Assembly: GCA_015680685.1 (NCBI GenBank) | Contig: MNCI01001077.1 | Location: forward strand, 167,525-231,524 | Source of the DNA: Gnetum montanum | Taxonomy: Eukaryota > Streptophyta > Gnetopsida > Gnetales > Gnetaceae | DNA length: 64,000 nt | Reading direction: 5' to 3' | In this document: positions 23,930 to 34,765 of the stretch, one piece after another | Layout: every line of letters starts with the position of its first letter | Position numbering within the stretch: position 1 is the first letter of the stretch | Notes under the pieces: generated by a model | Seen by the model: only the letters and a program-made list of their open reading frames with translations | Database searches by the model: none | What the model was told of the DNA's origin: nothing | Made by a program: the position numbers and the translations under genes

Positions 23930-26130
23930 GTTTGATAATGAACTCATGAGAATTGACCCTCTATCTATTAGCACCAAATCTACATGGATCCAACTATCAA
24001 ACCTCATAGAATATTGCAAGGATGATTATATCCAAATATGAAGGATGTTATGAAGAATAAATTTTTTCTTCTCTTGTGGACTAGTTTCATTACATCAATC
24101 TATAACATTGACTGGGTAAGTTCTATAGTAATCACATTCAAGAAAGGTAATGAATTTTGTGTATGTATCAATTATAGTTTCTTGAATGCTACAACTTTCA
24201 AGGATTATTTCCCATTATCCTTTTTTGAATAGATACTTGACATCCTTTAGTAAGAGTACTAGAGCTTTCTTGATGACTACTCATCTTAAAATCAAATACA
24301 AATAGAGCCAAAGGATGAAGTAAGACTATCTTCATCTACCCATGGGGAACATTGTATTTCATGCACATGCCCATTAGTTTGTACAACACATATGTAACCT
24401 TCCAAAGGTTGGTGATTTCTATTTTCCATGACTACATTAGCAAGAGTGTGGAAGTCTTTATATAATATTTTTTTCACATAGAGTAGAACATTTTAAGAAG
24501 CCTTAAATAAACTTAAATTTTTCTTGCATCATTATTGTTAAGTTAACCTTAAGCTTAAATAGAAAAAATTCCAACTCATGATGAGTAAATGCATTATCCT
24601 TAGCCACATATTCTCTCAAATGGGGATAGAAGTAAATTCTAAAAGGATACGTATCATTCAAAATATAACACAAGTGTCCATGACAATCAAGAAGGTACAA
24701 TTTTTTCTTGAACACATTGGCTATTATTGTAGCTTTATAAAATATTTTTCTAGAATATCGAGACCATTGTTTGAGATCATGAAGAAGAATATCCCATTCA
24801 CTTAAAATGATGAAATTTCTTCAAATATTTGAAGGAAAGGTTAATACAAATCCCTACGTTAAAGAACCTAGATTGGGCTTGTCCCTTTCACATTAACAAA
24901 GATGCATTGGACTATGACTTGAGGGTTATTCTAATGAAATATGATAATAACAAGAGGTCCTATCATATTTGATGTGGAGCCTACATCAATAGACTCAAAA
25001 AGAATAGATTCCATAAGTTTCCTAAACAAGTTAATCTTAGCAAACTAGAACAACAAAAAGAAATGGAGAAAATTCTTCCTTTTTTTAAGACAACTCCCAA
25101 AATGTAGAGAAATACATCAAGATTGAGGAGCCAACCTCAACTCATAACTCTCCCAAGGGTCTTAGAGTTCATACATATCTTCTTTCAATCCTTTATTACT
25201 CACAATGGGGCCAATTCTTTAGAAAAAATAGTTATATAAGAGATTATCTCAAACTCTTTCGAGTGCCCTTCCTTGCCTACACTCAACTCTCTTGCACAAG
25301 CTCTCTAGAGATCTCTCAAATCCCTCACTTAATTCTATTCTCTTATTCTTTCTCAAACATAGGATTTAGACTCTTAATTATAGCTTATTTATATCACCTT
25401 TTGTCTTCCTTTATATTTAAAAATAAAAATTACTTTCCATTGCTTACCAAAGAAATCTTATAGTCTAAGGAGACATCCTGCTTTAATGTAAATGAGTTGC
25501 AAGAGATATTTTGTATGTAGAGAACATCTTTATCACAATGAAGAGACATCTATCTCTAAAATGATACATCTATTTTCTAGAGAAGACATCTCCACTATAG
25601 AGAAGATGTCTCTCCTACCAAGGTTAAAATTCAAGATGCTCATTGTAAGGTTTGAAACATTTTGTCATCTTCAAATAAGTCCCCATTGATCTCAAAAATC
25701 CATAAACTCATTAAAATAGGATCTAAACACCATAGAATAAGCAAAAACACCCTAGAATCATCATTAACAATATCAACACAAGATGAAAAACACAAATAAG
25801 ACCCATATATCCAAAATACATTAAGGATTACACAAGCGCTAGGTGATGTTCTCATCAACATCCATTTTGCTAGGATGAGCATTGTAGAACCTCAACTTAA
25901 TTCTAGTATCATAGAGAAGAAATTGATGGGCACTATCTTTGGGCTTCAAACATTCTTACACTATGTTCTTAGGTGCAAATTCTTCATTCATATTGATTAC
26001 AGTGCCATCTAGTATCTCATGAATGAGCCAAATGTCTATCCTCATGTGATGTGATGGCTTGTATTCCTTTATGAGTTCAATATACATATGATGGATCACA
26101 AAGGAACTAAAAACATGGTAGTTGATCATC
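23930..26130 (+). pseudogene. Element G RT and RNase H (decayed, split by a solo LTR)
   Basis: RT blocks: IDWVSSIVITFKKGNEFCVC and INYSFLNATTFKDYFPLSFF (24100-24232). RT thumb: VQFFLEHIGYYCSFIKYFSR (24690-24760). RNase H begins CPFHINKDALDYDLRVIL (24880-24935), reads to YHI at 24961-24969, and resumes after the insertion at 25863 with FARMSIVEPQLNS, KKLMGTIFGLQTFLHYVLRC and FIHIDYSAI. The reading frame across the join, Y-H-I-H-F-A, is restored if the 888-bp insertion and one TSD copy are removed. Confidence 0.8.
24970..25857 (-). repeat. Solo LTR inserted in element G RNase H
   Basis: An 888-bp insertion starts TGATGTGG on plus and ends TTCTCATCA. It is flanked by ATATT (24965-24969) and ACATC (25858-25862), which differ only by two C/T transitions; the ACATC form restores the RNase H frame. 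On the minus strand, AGATGTCTC-type repeats (25530-25615) precede a TATA box (TATAAATAAG, near 25395-25386). This is the same short-U3 plan as the other LTRs here. No internal region is present, as expected after LTR-LTR recombination. Confidence 0.72.
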
Positions 26131-26399
26131 CATTTAGATTAAAAACAAGAAATAAGGAAGAAGGTATGCTACTTAATGACTATTTTGATGGTCACATCTA
26201 TAATGAAGTCTTTGACATGGTACATCAATTGGACTTTCCTTGATATGTTAATATCATGAACTATCTAGTGGCCCAAAAACCTCCTTTTTGGTGGGACAAG
26301 AAGAAGATCCAAAGATTCCAATATCAAGTAAAGCCTTACTTAGTCATTAAAGAACATATTTATAAGAGATTCCTAGATGGAATTGTAAGATTGTATGTA

Positions 26400-26826
26400 C
26401 CAAAATGGAGTCAATATTCTATTTTAGCTTAAGCACACCATGGAATTTTGTGGTGGGTGCTAGGCTAGACAAAGATCTACAACAAAGTTACTACTTCTGG
26501 GATATTTTTGGCTCATCATATTTTGTGATGCTTAGCACTTTATCATCGATTATAACAAGTGCTAATGAAAAGGAGGTATGACTTCATAAATGAAGAACCC
26601 CACAATAATGGATCCAACTATCAGAGTTGTTTGATATGCAACATAATGATTTCATTAACCCCATATCTCCTATCTTGAATGACAAGGCATTCATCATTTT
26701 ATGTGTACACTATTACATAAAGTAGGTAGACATGATTGTTGTCAAGGATTGTTGTATGTCAACTATGGCTAGCTTCTTTCAAAATAACATACTCCATATG
26801 TTTCAAATACCTAGGATTTTGACTTC
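26400..26826 (+). pseudogene. Element G integrase, N-terminal part
   Basis: WSQYSILA*AHHGILWWVLG (26407-26466) lies in the zinc-finger region. Later blocks near 26700-26826 (SFFQNNILHMFQIPRILTS) correspond to the core that leads to the second catalytic Asp. The frame stops at the TSD ACTTC of element E and continues at 57193. Confidence 0.65.
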
Positions 26827-27749
26827 TAATGAGTTGTAGTTTTGTCAGCTATGTCAAGAAGGCCTTGTCGATGCATTATATCATGTGTCAACAAGGCCCC
26901 ATTGACACAATGTCTATATTTCACCTATAAATACATGCCTAGTAGCCACATTTAGGTCATTGATATTTCAGTAGTATTAAAGCTCTTATAGTCTGTTCAT
27001 TTGAGAGCTAAAATTTTTCTCCCGAGTGCCCATAGTAGGAGTCATTAAGTGTATAAATCTTTATTTGAAAATTGTTATACCTAAGCACAATAGTGTATGT
27101 AGCAATAAATACGAGCTCTCTAATAAACCTTGTAGCACTTTGGATAGATTAAATATTTCATTTATGCATTTAATGTTTTCAATTATTCATTAAATGTTTT
27201 TAATAATTTATCAAATATTTTAAATTATTTATTAAATTATTTCGAGTAATTAAGCTAAGGAAGAAATTAAGTAAGATAAGCAAGATCGATTAAACACATA
27301 AGTATGACCACTTTGAGTGTAACTCATATGCACTTGGTAATCCTAGCAACATTATTACTTGGTACACCCAATAGTGTAGCACTTGGTAACTCAGCAATGG
27401 ATGCATGGGTTTAGGACATGTATGGAAAGTGAGACCAAATGCTTATGTTAGGACTACTTAGATATTAGTTAGTTAGTTACATTAAATTAGTTAATTCAAT
27501 TACTTTATTTCTCTTTAAACACTAAACCCATAAAATACAAAATGATAAAAATCAAATGCCTCAATTACACTTAACCATACTAGTATACATCACAAGTGTA
27601 ATTGGGAAGATAATGATTGACCTTAAGGCAAGATTCACTTTATAGAAGACTAGTGCAATAGAAACTATGAAGTCCATGAAATCAACCAAATTGCATATGA
27701 ACGCTTGTGATTCATATGGTTGGGCATAGGGGTACCTTGCCTCTCATCA
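26827..27749 (+). repeat. 5' LTR of element E
   Basis: 923 bp. The U3 contains GTCAACAAGGCCCCATTGAC and a near copy of GGCCTTGTCGATGC (26860-26920). The TATA box TATAAATA is at 26926-26933, only 100 bp from the LTR start. AATAAA-like signals lie near 27100. It ends TCTCATCA next to the PBS. Confidence 0.9.
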
Positions 27750-27750
27750 T

Positions 27751-27768
27751 TGGCACTATTGCTAGGGA
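27751..27768 (+). other. Primer-binding site of element E
   Basis: TGGCACTATTGCTAGGGA is one base from the LTR end. It matches the perfect tRNA-Asp site of D at 14 of 18 bases; all four differences are C/T or G/A transitions. Confidence 0.8.
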
Positions 27769-27929
27769 CCTTATTTTTTGAAACATGTGCTATCTTTGAT
27801 TAGTGAATATTTTTTATATTTTTGGACAAACTCAAGGTCAACATCACTTTGAACAAAATATAAACTACTAGGCACACTGATAATTTTATTCATTTTGCAA
27901 AATGTCTTCTTCCCATAGACAAGAAGATG

Positions 27930-28260
27930 TCAAACTGTTGGTCCCATAGGAGTGCAAAGTGGTATATACTCATCTAGATTAGTATGCACTAGACTTCACC
28001 TTCATCCTACATTAGGATGAATAGCTACGATGGTGTTATATGGAGGGAAACATCATCTTGCCCCTTGATTGATCTATGCCTAGGATACTATTTCAAACCC
28101 TTAAGAAGTTGGGGATTGTAGATATTCATGAGGAACTTGTTGTGAATGGTTATGAAACTTAAGACTACCATCCCATTGAAACATAATGCAAGCGAGATTG
28201 ATATTAGGAGAAGCTCCATGAGGATACAAAAGGAAAACATTACACCATAGGAGGCAATAA
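27930..28260 (+). pseudogene. Element E gag remnant
   Basis: Blocks DFTFILH*DE*LRW, GNIILPLD and HEELVVNGYET*DYHP match the first 150 or so residues of D gag. The sequence then passes directly into protease, so the gag core and zinc knuckle are missing, a deletion of roughly 2 kb relative to D. Confidence 0.75.
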
Positions 28261-28269
28261 AAGCTCAAC

Positions 28270-28700
28270 ATGCCTACCATAGAGGTAAGGGCAAAGCTAC
28301 AATGTTATGTACTACTCTTCTTGGCTTAGGTTCTAGAGTTAATCTCATCTCCCATGACATGTACAAGGCTTGGAACCTACCACCTCTCAAAAAGAGCAAC
28401 ATCTATCTATAATTAGTAGATCATTCAATACTATCTCTTTGGAACTAGTAGAAGATATTGTGATCATAGTTTGTGAGTGGTCATATCATGTTGATTTTCT
28501 ACTAATCAAGGTTGAAAATTGAAAAAGTGAATTTCCCATCATTATGGAAAGAGCTTGGTTAAGCATGGTCAACACATGTATGAACATAAGGGAACTTTCT
28601 CTAGAAATCTCCAAAGAAAATAAATTGGGTAAGATAGAGAAGATGCATATTCCATGCATTGTGTATAGAAATAATGGATGCAATTGTGTGTAAAATATTT
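28270..28700 (+). pseudogene. Element E protease (decayed)
   Basis: LLGLGSRVNLISHDMYKAWN (28318-28377) aligns with D LLDSGSGVNLIS...YHAWN; the catalytic Asp is replaced by Gly. PPLKKSNIYL follows. The end block is FHALCIE near 28650. Several stops are present. Confidence 0.8.
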
Positions 28701-28949
28701 AATACATCAAAAGTACATACATTAAAGCATTCAATTAGTGTGCACAAGAAATCAATATTTAAAAATGTTTGTACATAGCAACCACAAAATAAGAGGACAC
28801 CTAGTGCCTGATAGCTAACTTAGAGAGTAACACATTATGCATGGAATTAACTAAGAGCCTAACATGTGCTTATGTTAAAGGCATGAAAAAACTTGAATAA
28901 GTTCATTTCCACCTCTTTGAAAGAGATGATAACACCTATTGGGGAGAGT

Positions 28950-29190
28950 TGGAAATCCATAATAACGTTAAGTAGGAGCCTCATGAGCTAAAAACTTTAC
29001 TAGTTAACATAGAATATGCATTTTTAAATAATGGTAAACTAGTTATAATTAATGCCAAAATCACTCCTAAAAAAAAAGAAAAGTTGTTAAAGATATCTAA
29101 TAAATTACCAATAGCCTTTACTTGGTCATATCCTGAGCTAATAGGAATCGATCCAAGGATATTCCAGCATCACATTTTTACCAACTCAAC
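28950..29190 (+). pseudogene. Element E RT, N-terminal part (left of element C)
   Basis: FLNNGKLVIINAKITPKKKE (29025-29080) and then FTWSYPELIGIDPRIFQHHI (29115-29174) match the RT N-terminus of A (VIINAKLDPQQKE, then WSYLKLTEIDPRI). It is broken by the TCAAC target site of element C. The next residues, MKPKR, are found at 42650 on the far side. Confidence 0.85.
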
Positions 29191-30150
29191 TGATGAGTGG
29201 CGAGGTACCCCTACACTCAACCATACGAATATGAGTGTTCACGCACAATCTAGTCAAGCTTCGTAGATGGGCTAGTTGTGGTATCTAGATAGTTACACAT
29301 TGATCATAGTTCACTATCTTCCCACCTGGACTAGTATTTTCTTTGTCACGTATGGTTTGGTCCAGAGTGAGGTGTATGACGTGGTCCTAGACTAGTGCTA
29401 CTCCTAGAGGCAATGGAAAATAACTTGCTTTAAGCTAAGAGGGAATGGGAGCAGAGAATCTAAGCTAGCCTAAGTGTGATGAGCATTTGTCCTTAATCAT
29501 CCATAGAAATCTTGGACCTTGTGTACTACTATTGGGATTACCAAGCGCATGTCCTAGGTACGCTACTAAGATACTAAGTAGGCACACTTAAATGCTCGTT
29601 ATTAAGTCGTACTCATTCCATGTTTAATAACAGGGATAGGAGAGGAAGGTAAAGAGATATTAAGTAAGAAAGCAAGAAATAATAGTTAAAACTAAGTGAA
29701 TGCTGCAATGATGAAGTAATCTCGATCTTTATTGTTGGTCATGTGCATGTCCAAGTACGTCACACTTGAATAAAGGTTCCATACAATTACAATCATCATA
29801 CTACAGGCATGCACTGGGGAAAGGGTTGAGAGGAATTGAAAACTAACAAAAAGATCCTACTTTAACACTAGCTTCTCCTCTAAAACTTACTACCTTCTTC
29901 CTGTGTTCCCAAATGTGGTATTTATAGGCTTACACAGGAACCATGATATCACATATTCAATATCATTAGCCAAGTCATGATATTGCGTACTTGATATCGA
30001 GGGTATGATATCAAGGGTCCGATATCAGCCCCTAGTTATCAAGGGTCCAATATCAGCACTTGGTTAACAATGATTTGATATCAGCACCTAGTTAACAAGG
30101 GTCTGATATTAAGGATCAAATATTAGCACCTAGTAAACCATGATTTATCA
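29191..30150 (-). repeat. 3' LTR of element C
   Basis: It begins TGATGAGTGG on plus and ends GATTTATCA, followed by TACCCCCAT, the complement of the polypurine tract. The U3 (29945-30145) carries a run of GATATC, GATATT and AATATC words, some in ATCAAGGGTC(C/T)(A/G)ATAT repeats. TATA box TATTTATA (plus) at 29919-29926. Confidence 0.9.
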
Positions 30151-32205
30151 TACCCCCATAATTGAATAACAACTCATCCTCAAGTCAAAGAAAGTGAGGA
30201 ACAAGCTCAGTTAATTACATAGTGGATAGGTATGGGATTATTGACTAACTAGAAATTTATTCATGCTGTAGTGGAAAATTGAATACAACACAATTGGGAG
30301 ACAGACACAAAAATTACAAAATTTATTGGAACTCATGTGGTTCTTGGTGGCAGTGGCTCCTCCATGGGTGCCTTTCCTTTGTCCTTTGCTTTAGGCTTCT
30401 GAGATTGATACCTTTGAAGAAGCATGTGACGTTTCTTCTCTTCTATTCAAGGATTATGATCTGTCCATGCTAATGTTCCAATGTTTGATAGAGTTGGTAC
30501 TTTCCATGGACACGACAGCTATGGGAACACTTGATTGGCCTTGACATGCCATGCCGAAAATAGCTGTTGTTCCTCTTCATAGGCTCAGGCCCTGACCTAT
30601 CCACCTTTTTCTTAGCTATATTGTGCAATGATAGGTGTTCGCTAATGGATGCTGAATGATTGTGCCTCCTACTCTACATGTTTTGCATGAGGTCCTTGGC
30701 TTCTACCTTTCCCATGGCATTTAGTTGCACCTTGAGAAGGTCCTCCTTGTTGTCCTCTTTTAGGGGCCATGTATAATAACACAAAGATCAATTGTTAGTA
30801 AGGTTATTAAAAGAAGTTCAATTATTTCATACCTTACTTATTTCCTTTAGTAAATGTTGAATTCTTTGCTTAGTGTGATTTTAGAGTTAGAAAGTTTTTT
30901 CAAGGAAGTTGCCTTAAAAGGTTAATGTTAGACCTAATTTGTTTAGGTGACACATAAAAGGAGATATAATGGTTTTGAGGAATGTTTGATAAAATTATGA
31001 CAAAGGAAAAAATAGATTTGGCAATGAATATAAAATGATGTGATGATGTGCAACAAGTACAAATTACAAAAGTCACACAAGTGGATCCTCCCCAAAGTAG
31101 GTTCCGACCTATAACGCCCTTACATAACCACATATAAAAATGTCTTTAGACACTAAAAGTGTCAAATGTAATCCACACTAGTTCCACAAAACACACACAT
31201 GTAGATACCACTGTGATGAGGTATGAATTCAATGCAACACAAGACATGAGTTACCAATACATGAACAACAAGATGAGGTGAATTGTAAAAAGGATTGTGG
31301 AGATTGGGATATGAGGCAACTGACCTAGGGCACAATGAATCCTAAGTGTAGGTCATGATTAATGTGTCATTATCCCATCGCACCAAAATCAAGACCAAGT
31401 CTATTTCTCCAATCAGTGACATCACATTGTTTTATCCAATGATGGACAACCATAAGAGCACCATGATAGCAAGGTGTACGATCACTTGGAATTTTGTCCA
31501 AGGGAGGAGTAATTTGGAATTTCTCTCTAGCACACATGGTGTTTTTCTCTTTTTCCTTTTCAAGCCACTTTGACACTTTGTTTTTCCCAATAATGAACTG
31601 AAGAAGCCATCAACCTTCAGGAATGGGTGCATGTCTTTCTAGTGGGACTCCTAGAAAATCATTGAGTTTTTTTATTTTTATTGAGTGCCTTCATTACTCT
31701 TACTTCCTTTTTCATTAGCTTTACAAGGATCCTAGTACAACCAGGCTACATGATAGCACCTTATAGATGTCACCAAAGAGAATCCACAAGTTCCCTTGAT
31801 GTCACACCCTATTCATTCCTTCTTAGTCCATCATTTTTTGCTCTAGGAATAATGAGCACAAAATTACTTTAAGTTTTAATGATGTAAAGAATATCATTGG
31901 ACCTAGAGTAGAATCTCTTATTAATAGAATGGGTGGGTGGATGTGATGCACTCACTATCTAAGTAATTAGTTACCTGAGACTTGATAGCATAGAACAACA
32001 CCTCAACCAATGAGTTACATGCGTGTCTTATTCATAGATGAGATTACCCATAAAAAGATAAAAAGATAAAATAATAAATAAAAATATGAAGCAATCAATA
32101 AAAAGATAAAACAAAACATAAAAACTTGAAAGATGAAAAACTAAAAAACAAAAAATTATAAAATTAAGAAAAGGAAAAACATTTATTAATTCTATTTGTT
32201 AGAAT
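30151..32205 (-). other. 3' noncoding tail of element C
   Basis: About 2.05 kb without convincing coding capacity. It is homologous to the tail of F (50695-52619). The conserved block is at 31075-31160 (minus strand), containing AACCTACTTTGGGGAGGATC. The segment 31355-31640 pairs with F 51150-51450. Confidence 0.75.
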
Positions 32206-33571
32206 GAGGGATATTCCCATTAACTAAACTTTTGATCAAAGTAAGAATTAATAAATGGAAGGGTTGGATCCATGCATTTCAAAAATATTGGGACTTGGTC
32301 ATATCCAAACCATGGGGTTTCTTTTGATGTGGTGGTTGGAATGTACCCAAATTTGGGTGCACACACTGTATGAAAGTTGACATAGTGGAACAAGTTAGAA
32401 GATGTCGTTAATTAATATGGAGTTGACCCACTATGGCATCCTTGACCATAATATGGTATGCAAGGATCAATATGTCTCCCTATGTGGTTATATTCATTGG
32501 GTCGTATGGTTGTTGGAGCATTGATTGTTGGCCTAGATAAAGTAATAGGAGGCACTGAGTTCGAGGATAAAGATGCATCCCAGTGTTTGTCTTGTATTGA
32601 GTTGGAGGATGCAGTGGTTTCAGAATCATGTTGTTTATTTCTATGACCATGCCTAAAGAAAGAAATATTTTGAGTACCTCCACTATTGACCCAGTTGGGA
32701 TGAGATAGAGGATGTTGACCCAGTTGGGGAAATAGGATGCTAAACCTGATAAGCGCTTAGGTTCAAATGATATGAAGGGTTTGACTAGTTTGTGGGTGGC
32801 CTCCTCCATGATTGGGATTTTTGCCACTGTGATTGAACATAGTATTTTTATATGAACTCTAAATGTAACATTCTTCCTCAATGCTCATGTAAATGTGACA
32901 ATATTGGGAATTGACATTTGGGGTGATTGTATAGGTAAAGGTTACTTTATTACATATGATTAGCAATTGATTACTTATTTTCTTTAACCCTTCTTTTCGA
33001 TTGTCTAGGGTGTTCTGTACTACTTCTTGGTTTGTCATGGTTCTACCTCTAATAGTGTTGGTATATTCCCCACATTTTTCATGCATCCATTCCATCATAT
33101 TATTGATCTTTATCTTAATTTTATCTAGTGATTGTAGTATTGGAAAAGATGATTCCACCTCCTTAAGGTGAGTTGATTTCTCCTCTTCCTAGTTATGAAC
33201 CTTTGTTAAATTGAGATTTTGGTCCCAATGAGATTTTTCAACATTCTCCCATTTAGCCATCTCTCCTTCTTCTTTTGCTACCCTCTTAATAAGCTCTTGG
33301 AATTTGTGGGTCCATAGTTTGTATAGTTGACCTGGGGCAAACATCCCTAGGGTTTTCCATGTTTCATTACAAAGTCCATCCATAATGGGATACATTAGCC
33401 TCTCCTTGAAGAATCCATGGCCTAGGAATTTTTTTAAGAAAGAATAGTATCTTTATAAGGCCATGTCTAAGGTTTCATGTTGCCCTTGTTTCCATTCTTG
33501 AATTTGTCTCCTCAAGGTTGATACCTTGGCATATGTTTGATATCATTCAGTAAAGAGTTCAACCATTGTTG
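32205..33571 (-). pseudogene. Element C gag, C-terminal part
   Basis: On the minus strand from 33571: blocks YQTYAKVSTLRRQIQEWKQG, then FKERLMYPIMDGLCNETWKT (33430-33360), then FPILQSLDKIKIKINNMMEW (33147-33090), followed by a His/Cys-poor, Pro/Tyr-rich tail ending near 32205 with homology to the end of F gag. The N-terminal part lies at 41602-41136, separated by the insertion of D. Confidence 0.8.
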
Positions 33572-33603
33572 GCCATTGATGAGACGCAACTTGCACTGGG
33601 CCA

Positions 33604-33655
33604 CGATATCGCATCCCATGCGATATCGCGTCTTCTCCTGCGATATCGCGTCCCA
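33604..33655 (+). promoter_or_regulatory. GATATC palindrome array upstream of TATA, element D 5' LTR
   Basis: Three GATATC words, each centred in a longer dyad (GCGATATCGC for two of them), lie 15-60 bp before the TATA box. The 3' LTR has five. The position suggests a promoter or enhancer element; this is inference. Confidence 0.6.
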
Positions 33656-33665
33656 CCGCCATATC

Positions 33666-33673
33666 TATAAATA
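33666..33673 (+). promoter_or_regulatory. TATA box of element D 5' LTR
   Basis: TATAAATA in the context CTATAAATAAGAGGC. The same TATAAATAAGAG motif is conserved in the LTRs of A, C and F, and TATAAATA alone in E. Confidence 0.75.
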
Positions 33674-34620
33674 AGAGGCGGCACTCCCTTCATTTCCCAA
33701 TCCTGGCTAGTGTAGCGAAGCTCTGGCAGATTGATCACTCCAGAGTTAGAATTTTTCCCCATGTGCCCGCAGTAGGAGTCCTAGAGTGAACGGCTCTTTA
33801 TTCGAGCAGCTTGTAACCTGAACCCAAGTTGTGTACGGCAATAAAGACGAACTTGTTTGGATAAACCTTGCAGCACGTGGTTTCATTTATTGCTTTATTT
33901 CCTGCTTTCCTAGTGCGTTCAAGTACGACTTGATTACGAGCGTCTACGGACGTGTACGGCTAGTCAAGGAATCGGCTGCTTGACGCAATGCATGAGTACG
34001 ACTCAATTACGAGCATTGGATGCTTGGTAACCCAGTAGCGTATTCCAGGATTCTGCGCTTGGTAACTCCCGGGTCTAATGTGTACGGCTAGTTGAGGAAT
34101 CGGCTGCTCATTGCTAGGCTAGATCGTGTGATAAGTACGACTTAGTTACGAGCACCCACGGGTGTGTACGGCTGGCTAAGGAATCGGCTGCTTATCACAC
34201 GTAGGCTAAATAGGTGCCTCAGTACGACCACTTCGAGCACTTGCGTTACGTGTGGCGATCCCAGTAACGATTAGCGTTTGGTAAGCTGCAGTTGCATAGT
34301 TCAGGGTGTGTCCGGTAAGTGGGAACGGATGCTGACGCTAGTTAATTTAGACTTAGGACCTTAGTTAGAGTTAGCTTAGTTTCTCAACCCTTTCTCCTGG
34401 TAGCATAGAAGATAAGCCAAAAATACCAAAAAAATCACATACCTCAGACTTGCTTAACCATACACCGTGACACTTACAAGCAAGCCTGGGAAGACAACGA
34501 ACGATTAACCCCAAGTGTTTCTTGTGGTGTTAAGGCATTTAGTCTGCGGAGTTCGACCGGATCGCGCGTGCACGCTCGTATTCGTATGGTTGAGTGTAGG
34601 GGTACCTCGCCACTCATCAT

Positions 34621-34638
34621 TGGCGCCGTTGCCGGGGA
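34621..34638 (+). other. Perfect tRNA-Asp primer-binding site of element D
   Basis: TGGCGCCGTTGCCGGGGA is one base downstream of the 5' LTR. It is the exact complement of the 3' end of plant tRNA-Asp(GTC) including CCA (as I recall it), the usual primer of Athila-type elements. It is the only undamaged PBS in the window. Confidence 0.9.
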
Positions 34639-34765
34639 CTAAGTGTTTTTACGCCAATTGAACATAAGGGATATCACTCACATCGTTGTGAGCCTAAAAC
34701 GAACCTTAGGGTTAATCAGTTAATTCAGAACATAAATAACGGTGAAAATTAGCACACCATTAGAA

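Larger units (their letters stand above)
33577..34619 (+). repeat. 5' LTR of element D
   Basis: 1043 bp, TGATGAG...CTCATCA. The U3 is only about 90 bp to the TATA box and holds three GATATC palindromes, two in GCGATATCGCG context (33604-33655). TATA box TATAAATA at 33666-33673. An AATAAAG signal lies near 33840. The rest (R/U5) contains a modular array: AGTACGACT...TACGAGC at 33922, 33995, 34134 and 34221, and TGTACGGCT...AATCGGCTGCT at 33953, 34081 and 34165. Confidence 0.95.

Noticed and set aside
24970-25857. Interpretation of the insertion as a MITE or DNA transposon
   Set aside because: The inverted termini are only 5-6 bases, the TSD is 5 bp, and the interior has U3-repeat, TATA and leader order like an LTR.
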